From Pirellulaceae bacterium (GTDB lineage: Bacteria; Planctomycetota; Planctomycetia; Pirellulales; Pirellulaceae): 43,561 bases of DNA. Location of the stretch: NCBI GenBank assembly GCA_024102795.1, contig JAGFJK010000164.1, forward strand, positions 1 through 43,561. The letters run 5' to 3'. Below the pieces are notes generated by a model that saw only the letters and a program-made list of their open reading frames with translations, had not been told where the DNA came from and did no database searches. The position numbers and the translations under genes are program-made. Shown piece after piece: positions 30,356 to 37,429 of this stretch (its first letter is position 1; each line of letters begins with the position of its first letter).

Positions 30356-32809
30356 TTACTTCGCCATGCCTGCGGGCAGTGGCAGAAAGTTGAAGTCGGC
30401 GGGCGAGCGGCCGAGATAGATCTGGTCGAACTCGGCCTGCCGCCCGTCGGGAACGGCCAGGTCGAGCGCGGTCAGGTCGCAGGCGCCATGATCCTGGTAC
30501 AGATCGCGCGTGATGACCACCCACTGGTCCGTGAACTGCCCGCCCCACAACCGCCGCGTGTCGCGATCGGCCAGGTCGCCCATGCCCGCGTCGTAGCGAC
30601 GCGGCTCGCCACCGTCCGACTGCAGCGTCATGTCAACTCGCCCGCCTCCCGGTTTGCGGATGGCAATGCGCAGAAAGCGGTATTCGCCCCAGGCAGGTCG
30701 TTCGCGGATCGGCACGGGCCGCGTCAAGGCCAATCGGGCAGTCGCCCCTTCGGGAACCAGCAGCACGGCCCGGCCGGAACTGGCCCGGTCGGTGTCGACG
30801 ATCCGAGGTTGTTCCACCTGCCCCTCGGTGCGGTCCGTCGCGGCCTCGATCGGCAGCGCGGTAATCACCGCCTGATCCTCGAACAACTCGTACCGCATCG
30901 GCAACTGCTCGGTCGTGCCCAGCATCCGCCAGGCAACGGCCGACTCGGCTCCCGCCGCCGACTGGATCACCTCAACCATGATGGGTTCCTGGCCCGCGTA
31001 GTCGGCCAGCGGCAGAACCAGGGGCAGGTAGTCCGGAGCGCTGCGGTTATGCATCGGCACCTTGGTTTCGCCAGCCAGTTGGCCATTGATCCGCACTTGC
31101 AGGGTGACGTCGGGCCCGCCGGCGACCGGTCGGCTGGCGGCCACCACCAGCCAGCGGTCGGATGCGCTCTGGGCGAAACGGCGAGTCAACCGCAGAGGAG
31201 TCTCCTGCGAACCGATCAGCGGCAGGAAACGACCGGGCGAAGGCGCCAGTTCGTCCCAGGCGTGGCCGGTGACCAGCGGACCATCGAAGGGTTGCAGCGA
31301 CCAGCCGTCCCAGGCGGGGATGCGCGCGGTCAGTTGCTGGCCGACGGCGGAAGGCAACTGGCGCGCGTCGAGTTCCAGCAGCGGATCAAGCCAGTCGGCC
31401 TGGTCGCGGATCGTGAGCGGGTCGGCTCCCGGCGGGCGGTTGTGGTGCGCCATGTCGACGCACAGCAGCAGGTGCCTGGCGTTGGCTGGCAGCTCCAGCC
31501 GCCCCGTGTCGAACGTTTGCTCCGACCCGACCAGAATCGGGCTGGTTCGCAGCGGCGGGGCGTCGAGCCAGTCGAGCAGCACGCGGGCCTGGATGCAGCC
31601 GCCGCGGCCGACGATCCGGTCGAGGCCCACCGACGAGTGGAAACCGGCGGCGGCTGGCGGCAGCGCGAAGGCCAGCCGGCTTTCGGCCTGCACGCCCAAG
31701 CCCCAACCGTAGTCCTGGCTGCCGGAGCGGAGGGTTCCTCCCCGCACGTTCCGGTCGACGCGCCACGCCGTGTCGGCGGCCGCGGTGCGAGGCGTTTCCG
31801 CGGTCCGCGGTTCGGCGGACGAAGATGCGACATCCGCGCGGTCCGGCGCGGGCGTGGGCTCCAGGCGGGTGAGCGGCACTTCGTGCGGAGCCAGCAGCGT
31901 GCGGCGCCACACATCGGCATGCGGCACCCAGAGCATGTCGAGACTCCAGGCCGGCTGCAGGCCGTGGTACCAGCGGGTAGCGTCCTTGGCGTTTCCCTGC
32001 ACATGGATTCGCAGGCGATCCAGGGACGAAGTCATCCGCAGGCCGCCGCTGGTTTCCAGCGCGAGCAGTTGCGTCTCGGCCTGGGGAGCCAGCGTGGCGA
32101 GTTCCTCCAGGTAGACCTGCCAGAAGTCTCGTGCGGGCATCCGCAATTCAGACAGGTCGGCAAACTCGATTCGCCGCCGCCCGTCGCGGGTCAACACTTC
32201 CACAAAGTCGGCGCCGAACCGGACGGCTCGGAATTCCACCTGCCGCCCGTCGCGTTCCAACAGCGCTCCGGGCGGGCATGCGCGTCCGGAAGGCTGCCAG
32301 ACGATCCGCCGCACGGCGCGGGCCGCCACTCGCACCGTCGGCTCGTACGCGGGTTGCGGGGGCCGCAAGGGCACGGCCGGTTCGACCACGAAATGCGCCG
32401 CGGCGGGTTCGAAACGGTGCGCCGCCGCCTCGGCGTACGCCAGCACTCGGCCGGGCAGCACGTCGCCGCCGAACAGTTCCACGCGCGCTGGCGGTTGGAC
32501 CGACATGGGCACCAGACGCCGATCGATCAGCCAGCGAAACGGGTCGTCGCCGAGCAGTTCCTGGCCATCCAGCTTCGGCGAGCCAGCGGTGGAGTGCCAC
32601 TCGGTCAGCTCGTCCCCCTGGAACCGCTGGCCGCTCTGGAGCAAAGCCGCGTAACGGGCTGGCGGCCTTTTATCGGCTGCGTGCAGGTGACTCACCCGGC
32701 CCACGCAAAACACGCTGACGACGACCAGCAACGCCACCAGGAACGGGGTCCGGTGCAAGGCCAGGTGGGACGAGAGCGGCAGCGGAGCGGGTGAGTTGGA
32801 AAACGGCAT
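30356..32809 (-). CDS. Secreted NPCBM-domain protein (817 aa)
   Basis: Predicted exported protein. A hydrophobic segment at residues about 22-38 (FLVALLVVVSVFCVG), then LHAADK, gives a signal peptide or membrane anchor. Residues about 357-460 carry an NPCBM-like carbohydrate-binding fold: YGWGLGVQAESRLAFALP, then GFHSSVGLDRIVGRGG. The rest is beta-rich with no catalytic motif I recognise, and the C-terminal third reads like a second sugar-binding or lectin-like part. I took the ATG at 32809. The frame stays open a further 945 bases upstream, but that part is antisense to the PfkB gene and is not coding. No Shine-Dalgarno. The start is divergent from the PfkB operon across about 200 bp. Planctomycetes often encode such proteins for polysaccharide handling. 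Confidence 0.85.
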   Translation of the reverse strand: MPFSNSPAPLPLSSHLALHRTPFLVALLVVVSVFCVGRVSHLHAADKRPPARYAALLQSGQRFQGDELTEWHSTAGSPKLDGQELLGDDPFRWLIDRRLVPMSVQPPARVELFGGDVLPGRVLAYAEAAAHRFEPAAAHFVVEPAVPLRPPQPAYEPTVRVAARAVRRIVWQPSGRACPPGALLERDGRQVEFRAVRFGADFVEVLTRDGRRRIEFADLSELRMPARDFWQVYLEELATLAPQAETQLLALETSGGLRMTSSLDRLRIHVQGNAKDATRWYHGLQPAWSLDMLWVPHADVWRRTLLAPHEVPLTRLEPTPAPDRADVASSSAEPRTAETPRTAAADTAWRVDRNVRGGTLRSGSQDYGWGLGVQAESRLAFALPPAAAGFHSSVGLDRIVGRGGCIQARVLLDWLDAPPLRTSPILVGSEQTFDTGRLELPANARHLLLCVDMAHHNRPPGADPLTIRDQADWLDPLLELDARQLPSAVGQQLTARIPAWDGWSLQPFDGPLVTGHAWDELAPSPGRFLPLIGSQETPLRLTRRFAQSASDRWLVVAASRPVAGGPDVTLQVRINGQLAGETKVPMHNRSAPDYLPLVLPLADYAGQEPIMVEVIQSAAGAESAVAWRMLGTTEQLPMRYELFEDQAVITALPIEAATDRTEGQVEQPRIVDTDRASSGRAVLLVPEGATARLALTRPVPIRERPAWGEYRFLRIAIRKPGGGRVDMTLQSDGGEPRRYDAGMGDLADRDTRRLWGGQFTDQWVVITRDLYQDHGACDLTALDLAVPDGRQAEFDQIYLGRSPADFNFLPLPAGMAK

Positions 32810-32928
32810 GGAAGATGGAAGGTTGTGTCGGGCGGCGGTGCAATGTCGGGCGGAGGCGCCCCCCAGTATACCAGACCGAGCCCGAGCGCCTGGCCTGGCC
32901 TGGCCCGGCCGCGGGCGTTCGCGGCCCG

Positions 32929-32956
32929 TTGCGGGCAGGCCGGATAGACCGATAAT
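32929..32956 (+). promoter_or_regulatory. Possible sigma-70-like promoter for the PfkB operon
   Basis: TTGCGG (32929-32934), a 16-bp spacer and GATAAT (32951-32956), about 55 bp upstream of the kinase start. The -10 is a 5/6 match and the -35 is weak. Confidence 0.3.
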
Positions 32957-33010
32957 GAAGGGCTGAATTCGCACCACGAATCGCCTGATGTCCGGGAAGG
33001 AATTGAGTCC

Positions 33011-33913
33011 ATGCCGCTGCTGGTTGTTGGTTCGGTCGCTTTGGATACCGTGCATACGCCCACCGAGGAGCGGGAGCGCGTGCTGGGTGGTTCGGCCATC
33101 TATTTTTCGTACGCCGCCAGTTACTTTTCCGCGGTGCGTCTGGTGGGCGTGGTGGGCGAGGACTGGCCGGACCAGCACACGCGGACTCTGCGGCAGCGAG
33201 GCATCGACACATCGGGCTTGCAGGTGGTTCCAGGCGGCAAGACCTTCTTCTGGAAGGGGCGCTATCTGCCGAACATGAACGACCGCGAGACGCTGGAAGT
33301 GCACCTGAACGTGTTTGGCGACTTTCAACCCCAGTTGTCGGCCGAACACCGGCAGTGCCCGTTCTTGTTCCTGGCCAACGGTTCGCCCCGCTTGCAATTG
33401 TCGGTGCTGGAGCAGGTAAACGGTCCCCGGCTGGCGGTGGCGGACACGATGGACTTGTGGATCACGGAGCAGCGGGACGATTTGCTGGAGCTGCTGCGGC
33501 GGATTGACGGCCTGGTGCTCAACGACAGCGAGGCGCGGTTGTTGACCGAGGACGAGAACCTGGTGCGGGCCGGGCAGCAGGTGTTGGAGCTGGGGCCGAA
33601 GTTCGTGGTGATCAAGAAGGGGGAGCACGGGGCGATGTTCTTTTCGCAGCACGAGACGTATGTGCTGCCGGCGTTCCCGACGGAACGGGTCATCGACCCG
33701 ACGGGGGCGGGCGACTGCTTTGCCGGAGGCATGATGGGATACCTGGCGGAGCAAAGCGACTTCGAGCCGCGAACCTTGAAGAAGGCCCTGGCGTATGGGA
33801 TCGTCGTGGCGAGCTACGCGGTGGAGGATTTCAGCCTGGATCGGTTGACGCAGATCGCGCGTGACGATTTGGAGCTGCGGATGGAACGGTACCAGCGGAT
33901 GCTGAGTTTTTAG
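33011..33913 (+). CDS. PfkB-family sugar kinase (300 aa)
   Basis: ATP-dependent kinase of the ribokinase/PfkB fold, cytoplasmic, phosphorylating a sugar or nucleoside whose identity is not clear. The start region GSVALDTVHTP and the LGGSAIYFSYAAS stretch match the family's N-terminal Gly-containing motif. VVGEDWPDQHTRTLRQRGID follows the usual pattern. The C-terminal signature DPTGAGDCFAGG begins at residue 229, with the predicted catalytic base D235. Length is normal for the family. ATG with AAGGA 9 nt upstream. First gene of a tight plus-strand operon (58 bp to the next gene). The last 60 residues (SYAVEDFSLDRLTQIARDDL) are typical of uncharacterised bacterial PfkB members, so a substrate should not be named. 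Confidence 0.9.
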   Translation: MPLLVVGSVALDTVHTPTEERERVLGGSAIYFSYAASYFSAVRLVGVVGEDWPDQHTRTLRQRGIDTSGLQVVPGGKTFFWKGRYLPNMNDRETLEVHLNVFGDFQPQLSAEHRQCPFLFLANGSPRLQLSVLEQVNGPRLAVADTMDLWITEQRDDLLELLRRIDGLVLNDSEARLLTEDENLVRAGQQVLELGPKFVVIKKGEHGAMFFSQHETYVLPAFPTERVIDPTGAGDCFAGGMMGYLAEQSDFEPRTLKKALAYGIVVASYAVEDFSLDRLTQIARDDLELRMERYQRMLSF

Positions 33914-33971
33914 GATTCGTATCGAGCAGCGGAGCGTCGCTTGCTCGCGAACGTTCGGAGGAGAACAGGCA

Positions 33972-34541
33972 ATGGCTCAAGATCGAGTGGTCTTCGTACC
34001 CTGGAACCAGGCACAGGCCGGCAAGTTCGCTGGCGATGGCGACTGGAGCAATCGCCAGAAGGACAACACGCATCACAAGCGGACTTGGACCACCTATTTC
34101 CTGGACAGTCCGGGAACCCCGCTGGCCGACGTGGGCTGCGGCACGTCGGCGCGGATCCACATTTTCGGCCACGGCGTGCCGCCGGGGCAGGACAATTCCT
34201 TCACCTACCCCGACGTGCAGGGCGCGGCGCCGGTCTCGATCTCGGATCTGGCCGACATGCTGGAGGCCAAGGGCTTGAAGAAGCGCTACTTGAACACCTT
34301 GGTCTGTGACATCTGCTACAGCGCGCTCGGAGCGCCGCCGCTGGCCAAACGGCTGGCGCGGGAGCTCTTCCGGCGCGGCTACCTGTGTCCGGTGCTGGGC
34401 TACAAGGGAGCGATCTATCCGGTGTACTTCCGCTACGGCGAGTTTCAGAATTCGAAGTACGAACACCGGATGGTCGAGAAGCTGGACGGCAGCAAGATGA
34501 AGTCGAAAGACGCGCAGGAGCGGTTCTTCGGTTTTAATTGA
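33972..34541 (+). CDS. Small protein with caspase/C80-like (clan CD) motifs (189 aa)
   Basis: Not a recognised named family. The pattern resembles clan CD cysteine peptidases. A hydrophobic strand ending in a His-Gly (RIHIFGHG, H67-G68) is followed about 45 residues later by another hydrophobic strand ending in NTLVCDICYSA, with C112 and C115 as nucleophile candidates. The stretch SISDLADMLEAKGL between them and AKRLARELFRRGY after them match the helices of the MARTX C80 protease layout. No signal peptide. A strong GGAGGAG precedes the ATG by 8 nt. It lies 58 bp after the PfkB gene and 22 bp before thpR. Catalysis is inference: a non-catalytic caspase-like fold, or chance resemblance, remains possible. 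Confidence 0.6.
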   Translation: MAQDRVVFVPWNQAQAGKFAGDGDWSNRQKDNTHHKRTWTTYFLDSPGTPLADVGCGTSARIHIFGHGVPPGQDNSFTYPDVQGAAPVSISDLADMLEAKGLKKRYLNTLVCDICYSALGAPPLAKRLARELFRRGYLCPVLGYKGAIYPVYFRYGEFQNSKYEHRMVEKLDGSKMKSKDAQERFFGFN

Positions 34542-34563
34542 GCTGAACAGGGGACTTGACGGA

Positions 34564-35142
34564 ATGGCCCGGATTCGCACGTTTGTGGCGTTGGAACTGG
34601 CACCGGACGTTTGTTCTCGGGCCGGGGAGCTGATCGCGAAACTGCGGGCCAGCCAGGCTCAGGTAAGCTGGGTGCCGCCGGACCGCATGCACCTGACGCT
34701 GAAGTTCCTGGGCGAGGTGCCGGAGCAGGACCTGGCGGACGTCTGCCGAGTGGTGGCGGACGTCTGCCGGGAGACGCCGGAGTTTGACCTGCGGTGCGGT
34801 GGCGCCGGCGCGTTTCCGAACGTGGAGCGGCCGCGCACGGTGTGGCTGGGGGTGAGCCTGGGGGAGGAGCCGCTGGAGAAGCTGCAGGCGGCCGTGGAGC
34901 GGGCGCTGGGGCGGCTGGGGTTTCGCCAGGAGCGGCGGCGGTACCAGGGGCACTTGACCTTGGGCCGCGTGCGGGGCGCGGGTCCGGAACTGCAAGCGCT
35001 GGGCGCGTTGCTGCGGCAGTACGCCGACTTCCAGACGCCCGTGATGCTGGCCGACGAGGTGCGGGTTTACGGCAGTTATCTCGACCGGACCGGCCCGACC
35101 TACGAAGTGCTCGGCAGTTGCCCGCTGTCCGCCGCGCCCTGA
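34564..35142 (+). CDS. thpR: RNA 2',3'-cyclic phosphodiesterase (192 aa)
   Basis: 2H-phosphoesterase of the LigT/ThpR type. It opens 2',3'-cyclic phosphate ends on RNA, a side job in tRNA processing and repair, in the cytoplasm. Two HxTx motifs are in the right places: HLTLKF at residue 43 and HLTLGR at residue 130. The length is typical. The start RTFVALELAPDV is family-like. ATG start with GACGGA just upstream. Third gene of the PfkB operon. Its TGA (35140-35142) merges with an AAAAGGTGTC repeat: the final A of the stop is the first A of the repeat, so the repeat may also serve as the transcript's end. Confidence 0.92.
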   Translation: MARIRTFVALELAPDVCSRAGELIAKLRASQAQVSWVPPDRMHLTLKFLGEVPEQDLADVCRVVADVCRETPEFDLRCGGAGAFPNVERPRTVWLGVSLGEEPLEKLQAAVERALGRLGFRQERRRYQGHLTLGRVRGAGPELQALGALLRQYADFQTPVMLADEVRVYGSYLDRTGPTYEVLGSCPLSAAP

Positions 35143-35195
35143 AAAGGTGTCAGGTACCTTTTTGGGGCTTTGGGGGATCTTGCGGGCCGCCGGTG
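35142..35195 (+). repeat. REP-like element, left end (copy A)
   Basis: AAAAGGTGTCAGGTACC then TTTTTGGGGCTTTGGGGGAT. The core folds as AAAAGGT-gtcaggt-ACCTTTT followed by U residues, like an intrinsic terminator directly after thpR. A near-identical left end occurs at 36634-36646 plus 37287-37321. The matching right end, GGTACCGGACACCTTTT, is at 35428-35444. Together these bound a 303-bp element. Confidence 0.7.
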
Positions 35196-35345
35196 ATTGC
35201 GCGGCGCGATTCCAGACCGAGGTGTGGCACCGTGGTCGCGACCCAAGCTTTGTCGCCAATAGGCAGGCCTCTGGAAATCGATCGCCGCGCCTCCCGCTGC
35301 CCATGGTCGGTGAATGGAGCGGCGATGAATTCAATCCAATTACAC
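35150..35345 (-). pseudogene. C-terminal scrap of a REP-associated tyrosine transposase (RAYT-like)
   Basis: The minus strand encodes ARRSISRGLPIGDKAW, then VATTVPHLGLESR, a pattern typical of the C-terminal tail of IS200-like REP-associated transposases. It ends in PQDPPKPQKGT and a TGA at 35150-35152 inside the repeat. There is no catalytic HUH domain and no start, so it is a fragment. It lies inside the 303-bp REP-bounded element. Naming rests on pattern memory, not alignment. Confidence 0.5.
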
Positions 35346-35415
35346 GTCCGATCTGGGTGGTCTTCCCATGCGATCGTCCCCCAACACCAGAGAGCAATCG
35401 CTGCATCTTGCCCAG

Positions 35416-35628
35416 TCAGCCAAAAACGGTACCGGACACCTTTTCTCTCAGTCCACCGATCAGTCGCCAGTTCGCTCGTTCCTCCGGCGTTCCGTGGCAG
35501 AGACGAGGATACCAAGACAGGGGGACGGAGATTGTGCGACCATCGGACAGCTCCACCGCCAGAACGTCATCGGTAACCGCGAGCGTCGTGACGCGAATGT
35601 GCTGTAGGTCAACCGTTGAAGAAGGCAT
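35416..35628 (-). pseudogene. DUF2442 gene with its end replaced by a REP element
   Basis: The first 56 or so residues fit DUF2442 (DDVLAVELSDGRTISVPLSW, then ERANWRLIGG). The usual tail after RLIGGG, which in this family runs on as G-I-H-W-P with an acidic end, is missing. Instead the frame reads LREKVSGTVFG from the REP right end (35428-35444), then stops. The ATG at 35628 overlaps the end of the DUF4160 gene (35609), the usual arrangement of this pair. The product is probably non-functional. Confidence 0.65.
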
Positions 35629-35844
35629 TCCACGAATCCATTAACTGTTGGTGATTTTCGGTCGTGAGCTGTTCGATCCGCCGGAGCTCCTTCGCCGAGA
35701 AGCCACCGCTGCGTTCGAGGCGAACCGGGTCAGCCAGACCTTTGCTTCACTGTCATCGCGTTCAACGTGAACATGGGCCGGTTCATCGCCATCGCCAGCG
35801 TAAAAGAAAAAGCGATATGGACCAACTCTCAATACTGTCGGCAT
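35609..35844 (-). pseudogene. Frameshifted DUF4160 gene
   Basis: The start MPTVLRVGPYRFFFYAGDGD and then EPAHVHVERDDSEAKVWL match DUF4160. After VWL the original frame loses the family pattern. One base later in phase the sequence gives DPVRLERSGGFSAKELRRIE and ends at TGA 35609-35611. A single lost G in CTGGACC (now CTGACC, near 35739) explains this. The DUF4160/DUF2442 overlap suggests a small toxin-antitoxin-like pair, now decayed. A sequencing error at the shift is an alternative. Confidence 0.7.
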
Positions 35845-35988
35845 GCGCGTCTTGCCATCCGTGAGCACTCAACTCAAGACCATGTTCATCGCAACCGCCT
35901 TTGTACCGATTATCCAAGGTTACGGGGGGCGAGGAGAGGAGCCTGACTTCAGGACCGACCGCGCCGATCCCGGCGGTACACCGATTTG

Positions 35989-36471
35989 TCACGTCCCGAT
36001 GCTTGGTAGTGGGCCTCCAGAGTTTCGAATCGCATCTCGCAGCACTTGATCAAAATCGTTGCCGGCGAACGGGAACTGTATGCAGATTCCTTGACCGGCG
36101 TGTTTGTCGGCGTCATCCGCGACCTGAATCCAGAAGATCCTTCCGTCGTCATCAGGCCCATCCTCGTAATAGAGATCGCATCCACGCCGAATCAAAGTCC
36201 AACCATCGACGTTTCCCGCAAAGTAATCGGCGATGCTTTCGGATTCATATGCAAGTCGCAAGGTTCGCGGATCGAGCAATTCGGACCGCCCAAGGTCGTC
36301 GAGCACATACAGGACGAGTTGGTTCTGTGTTTCCCAATCCAAGCTCCGATCTGTCAAACGTAGTATCGCATCTGACTCCAGCCCGCGTTCCAGTAGTTGA
36401 ATGGCCCAGTCCGCGGGATGCATTGGTATCCCGTGATTCAGCGACCAGACAAACTCGACGGTTGAATCCAT
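35989..36471 (-). CDS. Unrecognised small acidic protein (160 aa)
   Basis: Not recognised. The sequence is coherent and acidic, with many Asp and Glu residues (for example GCDLYYEDGPDDDGRIFWIQ) and no signal peptide, so it is probably cytoplasmic. PADWAIQLLERGLESDAILR near the start suggests helices, and the end has GNDFDQVLRDAIRNSGG. I chose the ATG at 36471. An in-frame start 29 codons further up would add a Ser/Arg-rich stretch that looks non-coding. No clear ribosome-binding site (AAGGTCGGC precedes it). The size and acidity would suit an immunity or antitoxin-type protein, but nothing proves that. Confidence 0.55.
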   Translation of the reverse strand: MDSTVEFVWSLNHGIPMHPADWAIQLLERGLESDAILRLTDRSLDWETQNQLVLYVLDDLGRSELLDPRTLRLAYESESIADYFAGNVDGWTLIRRGCDLYYEDGPDDDGRIFWIQVADDADKHAGQGICIQFPFAGNDFDQVLRDAIRNSGGPLPSIGT

Positions 36472-36633
36472 GCCGACCTTGGGACGAAGCGAATTGCGAC
36501 CGATCCGGCGGCAGGATGCGGACGAAGAAGTCGGTGTTGAACGTTGCCGTCCGCTCACCAGCCCCGCAGCACAGACTATGCGAATTCTATCTGCCGGGCT
36601 CTGGTGATCGCAAGGGATTTCGGCTCCGGCTCG

Positions 36634-36646
36634 AAAAGGTGTCAGG
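36634..36646 (+). repeat. Left half of a split REP palindrome (copy B)
   Basis: AAAAGGTGTCAGG, identical to the first 13 bases of copy A at 35142. Here it is followed by GGAAAG rather than TACC. The missing continuation GGTACCTTCTTGGGGC lies at 37287, about 640 bp away. Confidence 0.6.
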
Positions 36647-37286
36647 GAAAGCGCCGGGCTAAACCGGGCTGGAGTTGCGAATGATTGAGTCGTGCGAGAA
36701 AGGTCTGGACCACCGCTCGGCCTCGAACCCTACGCTGGCGATGACGACGTCGCGGGTGTGGCATGGGCAAGAGGTACACGCAGGCCAGATATTGAGCTCC
36801 GAAAACATCCTTCTCGCGTGCCCACACTGTCCTGTCGGTGGAAGGCAACACGGGACACGACGTTTCATGGCCAGTCGCGTCTTGACGCGGCGAAGTCAGA
36901 GACCCTGCGCAGGTGTGGAAACTCCAGTCGCGAGAACCGGGAGATCCCGCATGCTTCCTCCCGGGGAGGAACGGTTGGAGAAGGCCAGTGGCCGCACGTC
37001 CAACATGAACGCAGGCGGGAAGACAGATGGTCCCATAGTACCTGCGAAGCGGGCGAACAAAGCCGGAGCCCCGGTGGAGGAAAGGGGATCAGCCAAGGGG
37101 AACTTCCTCCATCACCTTCTTGCACCGGGCACAGTGCCGGAGTGCGCAAGGCTTCGTGGTGGGCGGCGACGGCTGGTGGAGATGGTATGTCTTGACCGTT
37201 GATCCGGAGGGAAGAGCCATATGAGGTAATGCTTCACGTACGGATCAGTGCGGGGGTGGCCGCCGGCCACGCCGATCCCTTCCGCG
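36647..37286 (+). mobile_element. Group II intron remnant inserted in a REP palindrome
   Basis: Domain V-like structure at about 37214-37246: GAGCC at the 5' side, the AGC catalytic-triad bases, ATGAGGT, then CACGTACGG and GATC. It is followed by a GTGGCC-gcc-GGCCAC hairpin (37255-37269) in the domain VI position. A GTGCGA at 36692 resembles the group II 5' consensus. A reading frame at 37005 begins like bacterial intron reverse transcriptases. The arms of domain V have mismatches (G3 with A31, A6 with C28), so it is probably decayed. The catalytic RT core (YADD region) is absent. Exact 5' and 3' ends are uncertain. I used the limits implied by the broken repeat. Confidence 0.6.
37005..37202 (+). 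pseudogene. Truncated intron reverse-transcriptase N-terminus
   Basis: MNAGGKTDGPIVPAKRANKA, then GAPVEERGSAKGN, resembles the opening of group II intron-encoded reverse transcriptases. After about 33 residues the family likeness ends. About 400 residues of RT, maturase and endonuclease are missing, and the frame closes at 37202. This indicates internal deletion of the intron ORF. Confidence 0.5.
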
Positions 37287-37426
37287 GTACCTTCTTGGGG
37301 CTTTGGGGAATCTTGCGGGCGTTCCAGCGTCTCGACAATCAGCCGTTCAAATGCCTGGAAGTTCTCCGACTTGCGAACGATCGGCTCGCGCAGGTTGGTC
37401 AGCCATCAAGGTACCGGACACCTTTT
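37287..37426 (+). repeat. REP-like element, right part (copy B)
   Basis: It begins GGTACCTTCTTGGGGC and then TTTGGGGAATCTTGCGGGC (to 37321), nearly the same as copy A. It ends GGTACCGGACACCTTTT at 37410-37426, 3 bp past the stop of the WD40 gene. With the 36634-36646 half it forms an element of about 153 bp with inverted AAAAGGTGTC ends. The interior differs from copy A except for the left end. Confidence 0.65.
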
Positions 37427-37429
37427 CCC

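Noticed and set aside
30269-32794. Plus-strand open frame of 841 codons
   Set aside because: It lies antisense to the NPCBM gene, has no recognisable motif and is Arg/Gln-rich throughout.
32810-33754. Extra upstream part of the NPCBM-gene frame
   Set aside because: It is antisense to the PfkB kinase and has no start context. The real start is the ATG at 32809 followed by a signal peptide.
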